NCBI GenBank assembly: GCA_963281255.1
Contig: OY725488.1
Span: 10,327,524 to 10,391,523 of the forward strand
Direction: 5' to 3'
Source of the DNA: Aphrocallistes beatrix
Taxonomy: Eukaryota; Porifera; Hexactinellida; Sceptrulophora; Aphrocallistidae
DNA: 64,000 nt
Part shown: positions 22,425 through 35,344 of the stretch, piece by piece
Numbering within the stretch: position 1 is the stretch's first letter
How the letters are laid out: each line of letters starts with the position of its first letter
Translations under genes and position numbers: made by a program
Notes under the pieces: generated by a model
What the model saw: the letters and a program-made list of their open reading frames with translations, nothing else
Database searches by the model: none
Told to the model about the DNA's origin: nothing

Positions 22425-23100
22425 CTAGAATTACAGAGAAATAATACTTGAATTGTCGTAGACTACAATATCTTTATTTAGGGAATACTAGCAAATAATT
22501 ATGATGGATTGAATAAAAAAGAGAACGATTCCTAAGATCGAAAACAATTTCAAGCAGGAAGATTGGGGCACAACCTATTTAAGGTAGGGCACACATTTCG
22601 TAAAATATTTTCGTTTTGATAGCTGTTTCTTTTTTTATGGTAGAATTTGGAAGGGATGATGGTTGCATACTCCCACAATTCAATCCCTATCTGGCCTTAT
22701 CCTCGCGCCGTTGCTGGTTTCAAGTATCCATCATTTGAGAGGACCTTTGGGCGCTTGGGACCCCTTTGATAACATGCTGCCTGAAATCTCTAAAGTACTT
22801 TATAACCAATTATACCAACCGATATAGTAGATACATCGTGAACAAAAATAAACAAAATATTTATTATATATATTAGAAGTCTAAATCCCTAAAACTCCCA
22901 TGTCAAATATCTAAATTTGGTGGATTTCAGATGGCTGACAGGTATAAACAAGGAATTCGGACACTGGAAATCTAATTTTAAGAGTGTGAATCAATTGGAC
23001 TTGATTTGTGTCCATTACCTGAACTAATGAAAGATTGCAGGCAGATGTAATAACAGAAATTATGAATCAAAATATTCTATTCAAAAAAACAATCTAAAAA
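22425..23100. other. Intergenic, nothing recognised
   Basis: Lies between the start of the VLIG homologue and the 3' end of the UBR5-like gene. A GC-richer stretch (about 22560-22800) looks like old repeat, but I found no termini or paralogue. Confidence 0.4.
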
Positions 23101-26100
23101 CTAAGAAAATGCATAGTCCTGGCACTGAATGGCCTCCAGTACCTTCTTCTTGAGTGTGGCATAGTTCTTGTAACGTGGCAACCGCATGGTACGCCCACAA
23201 GTGGAAGCAGTTGGGAGATTTTCATATTCCCCTTCTAACACGTACACTGAGAGTACGGCAGAGTCTGATGCTAACAGAGCAGATCCTGTAGCGAAGTAGA
23301 GGAGTTGCTGTCTCTGTGAATTCTTCATATGTCTGATCAGTCTGTAGAAGTTGCTGGTGAATGCAACTCTGTCCTCCTCTGTGATTCCCAACGAGAACTG
23401 AATGGCTGTCTGTCTCTTCAGTCGGGAGTAGGAGACCACCGCACTTCCACCGGTTAGGATTAGCTGCAAGTCTTCGGCTGTTAGATCGCGAATGAAGTTG
23501 GCAGGAATCACAGTCACGAAGCCTTTCCGTAACTCCTCCAGTTCTTCCTTCAGACATCCGACCATCAAGTACATGGAGTAGAGCCGCACATACTCCTGCA
23601 CATTATCAGGCGTAACCGGGATGGATTTCCCGCCTGGCTTCAACTCACAGATGGTGTCATTGACTGCCACTTCGAAGTTTAGCATGTAAATGGCTTGGAA
23701 GGATTCTTGTGACATGTTTTCTTCTTGGCAGTGTTCTAGCATGCGGCGGAGACCTTCGTACAAGTCTGCATTGTAGAAGCCTACGTCATGCCACGAGATC
23801 TGTCTGCCCAGGATGTACTTGAGCACGTGGCGTGTCAGGAGGAAGGGGATTGGCTGTTTGTAGTAGATAGCAATGCCGAAGAATTTCCCGATGGCCTACA
23901 GGGATACGTACTCATTTAAGGATGGGATATTTTCTAGGAAGGAGAACCTATTTTAGATCGGTAGCTATTCTGTAATTGTATTCGCAAGGCCAAACTTCTG
24001 AAATAATGAAAGTTTGCAATTTTATGTTCGTGTTTTCAGTTCCAATAAAGTTGAAAAACTTTCACATAATATGCATCATAATGGGGTAGGCCTAATTTCC
24101 TGGAAGGGACGGGGCATCCCGGAGAATCTAGATACCTAATTTCCAGGAGACATCTTAAGTCCGGAAATTAAGTATCTGAACTCGTCCCATTCCGGAGATT
24201 AGGAAATTAGGTACGTAGATTCTTACGGGATGATATCGTCCCGGAAATTAGGCATGCCCATCATAATGGACATATAAACAGATGTATTGGGATACTATCT
24301 AGGAACGGAATAGTTCCCATACATAGAAGCTAATTAAAAATTAAATCATCGGGAACTCCGCTTAATCGGGACAAATATCAAGACTCCACAAGTCCCGATT
24401 AAGTCGACGGATCCCCACTCACCCTGTAGTAAGAGAGTCTCTGCACGAAGAGAGGATTGGAGTTGGTGAGCAGAGTGGGTGCGGGTGCGTAGAAGGTGGC
24501 CTGCTCCGGGAGCTTACCTGGCTCGTGGAACAGACAAGTGGTCCTGGGTGGCATCTTGTCTGAGGATTTCAACGCATTGGCCAGGGCAGTGTAGAACCCA
24601 GCGACCACTCCCTCCCCACCCCCCGCCTCCCCTTCGAAGTTCACATTCAGTGACTGTTGCCAGGCCCACTCAAGCGAGAATAGTTTGGTGAGACTGTCCT
24701 TCAGCAGCTCCGACCTATCTATCGTGAGGGAGAAATGCCCTCCGTAGTAGCCCGTGTTCTTGATGGAGTTGAGGAGGGTGTGGAACCGTGCCATGCGTCC
24801 TGCGAATCCGCCCCGACTGAACAGGAAGTTCTCCGGTTCCGTCCCTGGTCCAGATTGGGCGAACAAGTCAGAGAGCGCCTCTATGACTCCGCTCCATCTG
24901 CTCAATATCTCTTTAGGGGTCAGCTTAGAGGGATGGAGAGCTGGACTCTCCTCCAGCTGGGAGTAAGTCAGGGGGGAGGTGTGAAGGGGGGCAGGGGGAT
25001 CACAGGGGGTAGTGGCAGCTGTGTCGGTGGGGGCGCAGAACAGAGTGGAGGCGGACGCTTCCGGTTTCAGGAGGTGAGGTTTCTGAGCTAGCGGGATGTC
25101 CCGCTGTAGTGGGGTCTTGAAGTCCGGCTTGCCAGACAGCTGGTGCCTGTGCTTGGAGCCGATAAGGGACGGCTGTCTCAGGAAGAAGACCTGCTCCTGT
25201 CCGTTCGGGAGGTCAGACGAGGGAACTGGGGTCGAGGATTCAGATTGGGAGGATTGCCGCTCGAATAGAGCGCACTTGCTCCAGTTATTCGCGAAGTATA
25301 GCTGCGCGTCTACAATGTATGCGACGTGTTCGTAGGAGGACAGGTCCATGACAGGGAGGGTGTCTCCGCTCTCTAGCTGGTGGAGGGAGAGGAGGTAGTC
25401 CGTGTACTGCTTGGGGTCAGAGCGGGGCATCTGCTGGCCGCTCCTGTTCGGCTGCTCGTACAGATCATCGATGGGTGCTGGCTGTCGGTAGCGAGCTTCC
25501 AAATTAAACCGGCCTCCGATCTCGATTTGGTTCTGCGCCAGGTCTAGCAGTCGTGCGGCCCAGCTGAATACCGGATCCAAGATTTCCGGGACACAGTCCA
25601 GGATTCGGCGCTCGGTGGCTATTGGCAGGGACAGCACCGGCAAATCCAGTCCCGAGGACTCTGTCTTGTCATGTTCAGGGAGACAGAGCTTAACGGCGGA
25701 CTTTAAGAAACGAGAGAAGCTACGCGCGAGGATATTTGCGCCATGGCTGGAGCTGGAGTTGAGTCCTGTCTCTTGGGTGTGGTAGAATGCCATGCCACGT
25801 GACTGTGTGTTCTGCTCGGCCGTGTCCGTCAGCCAGGAGACACGGGCACTAGTGCCAGTGGACCTGGGAGCAGCAGGAGCGATACGGAAGCCTTCTTCTT
25901 CCTCTTCTGCTTCGGACCCGTCTTCTTCCCCTTCCTCCGTCTGAGGGACATCGGCCCGATCTGTGGGATCGGACTCGGATCCGGTTTCATCCGATTCGGA
26001 CGCACTCTCTAAAGCGTTCCCTTCACCCCAGTAGTCCGACCTCTCCCTGCTATCTTTGCCCCCTGCCCCCTGAGACGAATCCATCGCCCCCGATTCAGCC

Positions 26101-29100
26101 CCTGACAGACACAGTTTGATCCCTTCAGACGGAAGCTGGGGCAGTTTGGAGGCAGGCTTAGACAGGCGCTGGACACTCTCGCAGTGGAAATGCCACTCCA
26201 ACCCCTTCACACCTTGAGCATTGTGGTTGAATAGACTGATACCGTTCAGGTTCGGCGGATCGAAATCTTTGGGGTACTGCTTCGGGTTCCCGACAAGAAT
26301 GGGCCAGAATATCCCCCGAGCTGCGGCGATCATCTCCCAGACGGAGAGACTCCGGAAGCAAGAGAGAACTCGGTAGATCCGGTACTGGACTCTAATAACC
26401 CGGTTCTCTACCGGCAACGTTAGGTTAGGATTCCGATTGGGGATATCGGTTGCTATGGGTGACTCTGGTATGAGGAACTGTTTCTGAGAGACGAGGGAAC
26501 GGTTGTAAAGGCGGACCAAGGATTGGATGAACCGCCGGACAACCAAAATGGCACGCGCGGACTCCGCATCTAATCCCTCACCCGGGTCTGCGCTCATGAA
26601 TGCGGACGGGAGTTTGTCGGGGTCAATTTCTTTTAGTTTAGAGAACAGAGTGCGTAGAAACGTGACGAGTATCGCGTCAGGAGTGTCCACTAGCAGTGAG
26701 AATGTGAATGAGTCTCTATCCGCGTGACTTGAGGCTACCCCGCCTCCAGGATTGAGGATAGCAGAACTCACCACGTCCCAAGACCCAGCTACAATCTCTA
26801 GGATGGAGGGAACAGGGACTCTCTCCCCTTTCTCCTCAGCCCCGCCTACCCCGTCTGACTCCTTCGAATTTGGACTGCTACTTAGCGGAAGGCCGAGCGT
26901 AGGTCCTCCAAACCTGATTGGATTGAACAATCCGGAATGCATACTACTCTGTGAGGACCCAGAGAGAAGCGTCGTTCCGAAACAGAGCTTGAATTCGTCC
27001 GACTCTTCCCTCTCTCCCACCTTGCTCATATCCTGGAAGTACTGCACCAGCAGTTTATCGTGTAGAAGAGAGGAGAGAATGTTCTCATGCCCTGGAACCA
27101 TGGGACAGACATCTATCAACCGCCTAAACAACGACACACGTGTCAACTCAGTATCGATCACAGCACGGGAGTACTTAGCGTATCGCTTCTTCAACTCAGT
27201 CCGCCAATCAGAAGACCTGGTCCCCTCCCCGTGGTACGTCTGTATCTCAATGGGTAGGTTGGTCAGGTTGTTGAACGAGGTCCCCGTCATCAGAATGGCA
27301 CCATTCAACTCACACTGCGCACGGCGCATCTCCCAAGCACTGCTGAAGACCACCAGCTGTCTCTGTGACAGGTGCTCAGAGGTGACGCTACGGTAGAGTT
27401 CGTTAGGTTTCACGTAGAAAGTGTCCGTGTAGGTCCGTCGATCGGGTGGCGACTCTCGGGCGGTGGGACACGGGAGGACTTTCGTCTCTTCTGAGAGAGG
27501 CGAGGCGTCAGGTGCGATGGTTTCACACCTGTACGCAGAGGGGTACCGTCTCTGGAAGAGGGAGAGTAGGACTTTGGGGTTCGGTGTCAAGCGCAGACAC
27601 TGTGTCTGTATCAGGAGCGTGCGGAGTCCGAACTGTCCGTAGGGCAGAGCTGCGTTAAAAAGTAGAGCTTCCAAAGGCGAGGTTCCATCCGTGCTGGATC
27701 TGGCGACGGCGTTCTGGTAGAGATGGGACTGCTGGCGCAGCGGCGCTCTCTCTACGAACTCCAGAATCAGCTCCGCAGCGGCTAGGTCCTGGGAGAGCAG
27801 GGCCAGGAGGAAGGGGGTGCGACCTGAAGCGTCCGTCTGCATGAGCAGGGTCTGGACGAGGTGGGAGAGGGAGGGGAGGGAGAGGAGGTAGGACAATGTT
27901 TGGGTCTGTCCGGACTCAAATTCTCCTGAACGGATATTGTACGAGTTCTTACTGTAATGACTCCAACGATCCTCTTCAAAACAAAACTTATATTTCTTCT
28001 TTTTCTTGGAAGTTCGTTTCCGATCAGCGGAAAGGATGCAAGCGTGCAGGATGTTCTTGTTCCCACAAGATCTCTCTTCCAGATCAGCTGACTTAACCGG
28101 AACTAACACCTTCTCCACAGGTTCCACTTTAGCCCTCTTCACAGCTGGCAGAGGCTCCTCAGTACTGGAATCTGATTGGCTGATACAAGCGTCCATGAAC
28201 TGTTTCGCTCTGTCGAAGTCATCAACATAGGAAATGACCCCTCTCTTCCTGGGATGACACAGCACAAGATGGAAGTCCCTCTGTCTGTGCGAGATGAGGG
28301 ACTGGGAGAGAGACTCGAATGCTAGAGGGAGATGCCAGAAAGGAGGACGCAGTCGGTAGAAGGACTGGATGGGTCTGATGTACCCGTGGGCGTCTAGGAG
28401 CACGGGGGTATTGGTTAGAGGGGAAGCGGCGAACTTTGATTGGGCACTGAGTCCAGCTGTAGCAGCTGGGGTGCTCTCCTGCTCGATTGTAGCGTTCGTC
28501 CAGCTAGTCTTGCTCCTGTGGGAGCCAGCGTACACCGTGGGAGGGTCGGGGAGTTTAGGGGAGGAGAGGGAGTTGAGGATGAACGCCTGTCCGTCTGCCA
28601 CTCTCTCCAGTAGCAGGAGAGGTCCCTGGGAGTGACACGAGATGGCTAAGCACCTGTGAGAGGTAAACATTGAGTTAGAAAATGTTCCGTGAATCGGTCC
28701 GGTTATTATTAAGTATCTATCATCTCCTTTATTTACCAACAAGCGCGCTTCGCTTGCTTGCGCTGCGGGTACCTGGGGTCACAGTGATTAATTATAAGGG
28801 AGATAACATCTCTAAATAGGTCTGTCTTACTGTTATAATCGATATCACTCGAAAAATCATCAAATTTTTTGATGACGTCATAACAGTGATGAGTAATCAT
28901 TTTTTTGATGGGAGTTGTATCATATGTGAGATATATTAATATACACATTCTATTAAAATTTCAGCCTTCTATCACTTAAAATGGCTGAGTTATGGTCGAA
29001 AAACTGTAATTTTTAGTGTGCTTCCTATATTATTATATTGGATCATAGCATTCTATACATAAGGCAATGGCAGTCACTAAAAAAACAGTACCATGGATTG

Positions 29101-32100
29101 CTTAGTATATTCAATCCTAAAACCGCTAAATTAATACTGTTATTATCAACTATATAATTATAACATATTTAGCGTTCATGGGTTGATTAAATATTCATTT
29201 TTAAAATATTATGTAACCACAATATTTATATTTACTTCGCATACAACACTAGTGTATTACACTTACGTATTGTTTTATTGTATACCATTTCTATTACTCA
29301 TTTATAATGCCTCATCTGACAACACTAATTGTGTGAGTTAATATTTGGACGAGATGTCTTGTGTCGCGCCTGGCTTTACTTCCAATTACAGAGGAGTTGA
29401 ACACCCCATGAAGTTTTTTAATCACCAAAAGATGGTGCTCTTCGTGAAAATGGTATCGAACCATTCCAAGACCTGTGAAGACTACCAAAACAACAAGATT
29501 CCAAAGGTGAGTGGTTTGTTAAGACTTAAGTAATGTAAGTATTCTATAATAATGCATATAGTACTCAAGTTTGTTAGAAACAATTGACTGAATTTAAATA
29601 TTACGAAGAAGTGTTTACCTTCCCCCAATTTAGTGAATGCAATCCTCCTTACTCCAAAAACATGGTGCATAAGAACCTTATTTAATTTGGATAAATGCAA
29701 TTTATTTAAAAGTGCCCCAAATTAACATCGAAAGCCTGCTGGTCATCAGCTTGGAAAGGCAAAATATAAATTTGGCCCTTAAGGTTTCCCATGAGTCAAC
29801 TTCTGTCGAACAGTTAGCTTATAACATGTGTCGTAACTGTTTAACTATAAGTCTCAACACGTAACCGATTGTGATATAATGAATTAGTAGTAATACCTAC
29901 CTACACACACTACTTAACATCAAGAACATACCTATCTAGTACTAAATATGCTATTCACTCCCTGATAGGAAGCTCTATAAGGAGCTACTATCTGGTTGAG
30001 TTACCTAAGAACATTCTAGAATCCGTGCTAATAGATTCCTAATCAGTGTTACAACAACATGGAAAAAACGTGAGAACCAAACTGTTGAGTTCTTGAAATT
30101 CATCAATGATGTTCGGAAAATGTTCAATGTGAATTGGGTAGAGAAGAATAATCATTTTAACGACGATGTATCTGCACCCTTAGTAGAAATTTTAAAACTT
30201 TATTCTGGCTCTTCCCATACTGATCTTATTCATTTGGCATGTGCTAATATATAATTAGAACATTGTATACTTTGAGGCATTTTGCACATGCAGTACGTCA
30301 CGGTTAGGGTTTTTAATCCCGGGATTCCCGATCCCGGGATCCCGGCTTGTTTTAGCCCGGGATTGAATCCCGGGATTCATTTTTCAATCCCGGGACTGAT
30401 GATTAATGCAGTTTATACGTATATCACACATTTGTTGTAATGTCTATTTGTTTGTAAATACAAGGTTTCCCATAATTGGATGAAATAGTGATTCAATATA
30501 TATAACACACTTTGATTAATATACTATACAAAGTTGTGATACTAATAATATGGTCAAATTGAACTTGCAAGGACCTTTCTGATGTATTATAAAAGTGTTT
30601 GTATGTGACTCTTACACTTCAAATTTACAATATCTATATGATGGCTGAGAAAATCGTTTGCAAAATTTTGTAGGTGCACCCATTTGGAAATATTTCAAGC
30701 GTTCCCTATGTGGGAAATTAGCTCAGTGAATTCATGTAGTAAACAATTTCCGTAATTCAAAAATAGTCTCGTTATATGCACGTTATATATACAAATACTA
30801 GCATACCAATTCTTGAAAATTACTAATCTCGGGATCCCGGGATTCAGAATTTGTCAATCCCGAAATCCCGGGATTGGAATTTTAGACCGGGATTAAAAAC
30901 CCTAGTCACGGTGATACATTCTACCAAAGCTTTTTTCACTGTAGTTCATTATCTAATAAAGTTAAGACCTCTATATAATGCACTACCGTAGTATTGAAAC
31001 ATGATAATAGTAAACTAAACTTGCTAAATTCAAGAACTATTTTAATAATATTATTTGTTTATTTAGTCAACTTCATCATGCTGTAAAGGTCCGAGATGTG
31101 TGACTATATCCAGTTGGAAGGCCAGAGTGCGTGCTTGTTCCTTATTACTCATAGAAGTACAGTGTTCCCTTATGACGTCTCAGGTCAAATCTGTCTCTCA
31201 AGCGAAGTCAAATCTATCTCTCAAGTTAAATCGAACCTATCTCATGCTCAGTCAAGTCAATTCTCAAGCTAAGTCAAGTCTGTCTCAAACTAAGTCAAGT
31301 CTGTATCAAGCTAAGTCAACTCTGTCTCTCAAGCTAAGCTAAGTCAAGTATATCTCTGAAGCTAAATCTAGCCTATTTCAAGCTAAGTCAAGTCATAGTC
31401 TGCCATCAAGAAGTAGAAGTCCGTCTCATTAGTACTTCTCGAAATCCAATGTTTATTTTGTATTTATGAACTTAATATTTATATTATGTCATATTTGTTT
31501 TCTCCAGAATAAAAATAATTACAAAGATCAAACATGTCTTGACAATTAATGGTCATATTTATGAGTGGGGTCACCTAAAATGCTTAATTAATCATATATA
31601 ACGTATAAAGGATGAATGTCAATTTGAATATACTAAGCAATCCCTGGTCCAAAAAAAATAGTGACTGCCATTGCCTTATGTATAGAATGCTATGATTGGA
31701 TCTATGATCCAATATAATAAATAACAAGCGCGTTCGCTTGCTTGCACTGCGGGACTGGCGGACACTTTGTGTCCGCCTGAGGCGCCCTGTGGGCGGCTGG
31801 GGTCACAGTGATTAATTATAAGGGAGATAATATCTCTAAATATGTCTGTCTTACTGTTATAATACAGTTATAATTGCAAAATTAACGCGCTTTCCAATAT
31901 TCCGGAGGGAAACATTGCCTCCTAGAGCCTACGCTTATGGGCCAGAGAATGTGTCTAACGCTATATCTCACCTGAATCCCGTGGTAGCAGCTCTCTTCTC
32001 TTCTCCCTCTTCTCCTGGCTCCACGATACAGACAGGGTCTATCTGCACCCCAGCACCAGCAGCTGTCCGTATGATCTCCACCTCCTCTCTCTCCTCTCCA

Positions 32101-34346
32101 CTCACCGTCTGCAGCTCAGACAGAGGCAACAGCTGGATGTCTGACTCACTCGACGAGGTGCCGCTGTCACTGCACTATCAGAGATACGGAATGGGTAGAA
32201 TGGAATGGAGACAAAGTTGAAATTATTATAAGTATCTGTAGGCACTATTGTAGTTGCTGTTTCTTACAGCTGATACATAATAATGAAATGTTACCAAATA
32301 CTATACAAAAGATGCATTTATTTTCGACACTTATAATAATGGTTTATGAAAAGTATTACTTTTTCAATAAATCTAACCACTCGCATTATTTCATTCAAGC
32401 ATTATTATATAATATAATTATGAGGTAGAAATGGAGAAAAGTAAATAATCGCCGGATACTATTCAGGGATATAGGGTAACTATTTTAGCATTATTTCATA
32501 TCCTAAATATAGTTAACATACATGCCTGAGCAATGATAAAGGCGAAGTTTAATTTCGAGGAACATGGCGGGACGCAATAGAAAAGTATTCTCTATGGAAT
32601 CCAAAAAATCGGGACATAATGGAAAAATGTAGGTAAAACGGGACACTCGTGAAAATTAGCTCAATAGCAAAGCGAAAAAGTGTGACGTCCCGCCCAAAAC
32701 GGGACAGTTGTCCTGTTGAGTTACAGTTAGAATGAGGAGCTAGCTGAGCTTAGTACCTGAGAAACACTGACAGCTGCGAATTCCCGATTGATGGCTACCA
32801 CCTTCCCAAAGATCGGCGGTGTCTTCTCATCTTCAAGGAAGACAGTCTCAGACAACTTCCAAGTCTGTTCCTCTTCTCCTCCGCCACTTAACACCTCCAC
32901 GGACACATCACTGCCACTTCTGTCGGAAGAGTTGAGTCTGCCTAGAGCGGCGCCAGTCGGAGAGGAGAAGTTGAGGAGGAGAGAACCGTCTCGAGTTTGC
33001 GCCCCGTGTCTGAGAGAGACGAGAGAACCCGCTCGGATGTTCTGGCCGGATGGAGATGAGTGTGCGGCGGACTTCTTATCAGCTGATACGAGTCCCCACC
33101 AGAACGCCATCCCGGAGTTGGAGAGGACGCAGGAGATGGTCTCAGAGACCGACACGTCAGTGAGGAAGTCCCCCTCTGGTAAGGAAACAGCTGTGAGTGG
33201 ATGGCATAGCATATGCATCAAGTGGTTGCCATGGATAGCATCCGTGTGCTTAGTTATGCTTCTATCGTAGAGTGTAGCTACGCGGTTTGAGCGGGTAATC
33301 AAACTGGCGCGCGTTTTGGCAGCTGAGAGCGAGACAATCTCCTCTCCGGCCAGCTGAAGATCAGCTGACTTCGGATGCGGAATAACCTCAGTAGCCCCCA
33401 CCTCCCAACTGAACAGCTGTCCACACCTGACCAATAGAATCTCAGAGTTGAGCACTGCGATGTGAGTGAACAGCTGATCCTCCTTTGCCCATTCAACCTC
33501 TGACAGCTCCAAGAGCGCTGATAGGTCAGTGCGATCAGAATCCGCCGCTTCTTCTCTCAGCTGATTGGAGGCGCGGGAACGCAGACTGTGTATCCCGCCT
33601 AAACCGTCCAGTCCCGTGCCTAGACCGCCGAACATTCTCGAGCCCCCGGCGCCGGGAGGGGGACGGTTGAAGTCGGGTATCTCTGCCTCCAGCTGCGGTC
33701 TCAGCTGTCTGGCCACCTCTTCGTCCTGTGAGGTCCAGAACTCAGCTGTCGTCTCCTGTGGCGGACCCAGCACCTCCAGCTTGATACGTCCCGCCTGTCC
33801 CGCTGCGGTTAGAACACCGATACAGTTAGTTCCGATTACGCAGGCTTTCACACCTTTCGGTTCCAGTTCTGGGAGTGGGATGCTGAATGCGCCCGGCGGG
33901 ACGGGGTCAGGATCAGAGAGACTGGGCTCGGTCTCCATTGGTCCCCCTGAGTGGGGATGGGATTGGTCCGGGGGGGAAGGTGTCAGGTTAGGCGGGATAA
34001 AGGGAGGGGGGAAGGAAGGACGAGTAAGGGTAGAGGCGATTCCAAACATTGAAGGTTCACGAAGCGTATTGACGTTTTGGAACAGTGAAGTGCCAGGAAC
34101 TGCTGAGATGGAAGGAAGCATTGAAACTTCTGCGATTGCAGAGATGCTTGGAAGCATTGGTGCGGGATGAAGAGCGGAGGAGAGGTCAGGGGGAGGAGTG
34201 GGACTGGCCACGAGGTTAGGTCTGAAGGGGTGTGAACGCTCGTGTAGGGAGAGCATGAGTCTATGCTGGAAAGTGGAGAAGTGCTCTCCAGCCTTAGCAG
34301 GCAGGATGTGGAGGAAAGGAGTGCTGTCTCCGCTCTGATTGAACAT
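23101..34346 (-). CDS. UBR5: UBR5-type HECT E3 ubiquitin ligase, four exons
   Basis: Exons read downward: 34346-32757, 32174-31972, 28653-24423 and 23895-23101. Donors (GTACTA, GTGAGA, GTGAGT) and AG acceptors keep phase, and the total of 6819 nt is exactly 2273 codons with the stop. The N-terminus aligns with the UBR5 beta-propeller (ACVIGTNCIGVLTAAG, GQLFSWEV, EEIVSLSAAKTRASL, AFWWGLV). Exon 2 reads SESDIQLLPLSELQTV. Exon 3 has NKNILHAC, an ankyrin-like ASGRTPFLLALLS, an acidic region, LPVMDLSSYEHVAYIV and IPLAQKPHLL. The HECT domain spans exons 3-4 (LSYYR joined to AIGKFFGIAIYY), with catalytic Cys about residue 2241 in LPTASTCGRT. Human UBR5 is about 2800 residues. I find no UBA segment, no cysteine-rich UBR box and no MLLE insertion in the HECT domain. 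Human UBR5 builds ubiquitin chains on N-degron and orphan nuclear substrates. Exon 2 boundaries are less certain than the rest. Confidence 0.88.
24083..24259. mobile_element. hAT-like MITE in the last UBR5 intron
   Basis: Termini GGGGTAGGCCTAATTTCC and GGAAATTAGGCATGCCC are inverted. ATCATAAT flanks both sides (24075-24082, 24260-24267). It is the same family as the 86-bp element at 45951. The interior contains further CCTAATTTCC copies. Confidence 0.75.
24300..24410. mobile_element. Fragment of pogo/Tigger-like MITE
   Basis: GAACGGAATAGTTCCCATAC, ACATAGAAGCTAAT and CTCCGCTTAATCGGG match the interiors of the elements at 9928 and 10130. Termini are not intact. It sits next to the exon 3 donor of the UBR5-like gene. 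Confidence 0.65.
28738..29036 (+). mobile_element. Partial MITE family A in UBR5 intron 2
   Basis: Starts with ACAAGCGCGCTTCGCTTGC and continues through the GGGTCACAGTGATTAATTATA and TGACGTCATAACAG segments to ATGGCTGAGTTATGG. The head is shortened, lacking the GGCGGACAC palindrome. The 3' half is missing, and a 2.65-kb transposon lies directly beyond. Confidence 0.7.
29354..29505 (+). pseudogene. THAP-domain first exon of the transposase, degenerate
   Basis: ATG at 29354 opens MSCVAPGFTSNYRGVEHPMK, about 50 codons ending at KIPK before a GTGAGT donor. The THAP consensus begins with Cys-x(2-4)-Cys; here the second Cys position reads Phe (APGF), so zinc binding is probably lost. No matching C-x2-H exon was found downstream in this copy. 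Confidence 0.6.
30305..30904. mobile_element. hAT-type nonautonomous element, 600 bp, exact 8-bp target duplication
   Basis: Ends TAGGGTTTTTAATCCCGG and CCGGGATTAAAAACCCTA are inverted, and GTCACGGT is duplicated at 30297-30304 and 30905-30912. Both ends carry clusters of palindromic CCCGGGA motifs, and the centre is AT-rich and non-coding. It is nested in the P-like element, so it is younger. Confidence 0.88.
31160..31400. repeat. Degenerate tandem repeat, unit about 23 bp
   Basis: Roughly ten imperfect copies of TCAAGCTAAGTCAAGTCTGT with variable spacing. Open frames across it are by-products of the repeat. Confidence 0.75.
31726..31875 (+). mobile_element. MITE family A head fragment in UBR5 intron 2
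   Basis: ACAAGCGCGTTCGCTTGCTTG, the GGCGGACACTTTGTGTCCGCC palindrome and GGGTCACAGTGATTAATTATA, ending near TTACTGTTATAAT. It overlaps the head region of the 28738 fragment in the same orientation, about 100 bp upstream of exon 2 in the gene's sense. Confidence 0.7.
32175..32756 (-). other. UBR5 intron 1
   Basis: Bounded by the CAG/GTACTA donor of exon 1 and the GATAG acceptor of exon 2. Bases 32565-32705 hold CGGGACA and GTCCCGCC motifs facing each other, which suggests a decayed repeat. Otherwise nothing. Confidence 0.55.
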
Positions 34347-35344
34347 GCTGCTTCTACCAGAGCTGTGTGAGATCAGATGTATACTCTGCTACAGCGATTC
34401 TAATGAATATCTGAAAGGAAATAAATCATCTGAAAAAGTAATACTAAAAGTTTTCACCTATAAGGATAGCCCAATGGGAGTAATATGCGTTTCAACTGGT
34501 ACGCGGGTAAAATATTTTGCATTCATGCCCATATGGGGTCTTACCATATGAAATTGTGTCGCTTGCCATTAAAAAGTGGCACTCGACACAATTCGGTGGC
34601 GATTATTCGGCTAAACCAATGACCGTGAGAATATCAAGCAACAGAACTAGAATCTAATGCTATACACGCAGTAGTAAATCTGTCATAGTGTATGCTCATC
34701 CATGGTACCGGTAATAGAGATATCAAAACTGTCATACAACAGTGCTATTAGTGCAGAGTTGGAATCGGTTTGGGTTCAGATCTGTCTGAGGTTCATTTAG
34801 GGTTCGGGTGGGTTTTGAAAAGTGGGCTCGATTCCATCTCAGTATTAGCGACCATAAGACTGTATGGCCATCCACATACCAAATAATACTGGACAGAAAG
34901 TGTGGAGGTAAGGGCAGCTATGATTCCTATGCCACTGAGCAATAGTGTACTGTAGTATAAACTTAATTGTGAAAAACTTTTAGAGGTTTTCCAGTTTTAT
35001 AGATATTAATATAATTACATGCGGTTTGCTCATAAATTTACCTAAAAGCACCTACAAAGTCATGCAACATCATCCTATAGTAGGGAAACTACGCACCAAA
35101 GTATAAGAAACTTATCTAGCATTTTAGAACAAGCCAGAATGCTACTACTTTACTATACAGCTAGAATATACTACTACTTGTATAAATCTATTTAATAATG
35201 TCCATTTACTTGTACAATCTAAGGACGGACGAGATGCCATAAGGGAATCTCCCCACAGGAGCTGCACTAATATATTCAAAAGGTTTGTCTGTTCTAACAA
35301 CAGCTAATACAATATACAAAGAATTATTAAGAAATAGTACAGTC
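34347..35344. other. Spacer, duplicated at 37880-38900
   Basis: From about 34550 to 35330 this region matches about 37880-38900, with ATATCAAGCAACAGAACTAG, GAGTTGGAATC, GGCCATCCAC and AGGGAATCTC shared in order. No coding sequence is supported, and the conserved open frame at 38271 is not open here. The duplication spans the receptor gene between the two copies. Confidence 0.7.

Larger units (their letters stand above)
29044..31694 (+). mobile_element. P-superfamily-like DNA transposon, 2.65 kb, degenerate
   Basis: Terminal inverted repeats of about 65-70 bp begin CATAGCATTCTATACATAAG, with ATTGGAT duplicated at 29037-29043 and 31695-31701. A THAP-like first exon lies at 29354-about 29505. 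A further coding relic at about 30070-30240 contains VEFLKFINDV and ILKLYSGSSHTDLIHLA. A hAT element (30305-30904) and a satellite (31160-31400) lie inside. P elements also end in CAT with an ACATAAGG motif and carry THAP-domain transposases. The 7-bp duplication here differs from the canonical 8 bp. The element sits in an intron of the UBR5-like gene, in the opposite orientation. Confidence 0.7.

Noticed and set aside
24479-28635. Many open frames on the plus strand across the UBR5 region
   Set aside because: They are antisense shadows in a GC-richer coding exon. The minus-strand model is co-linear with UBR5 and splices in phase.
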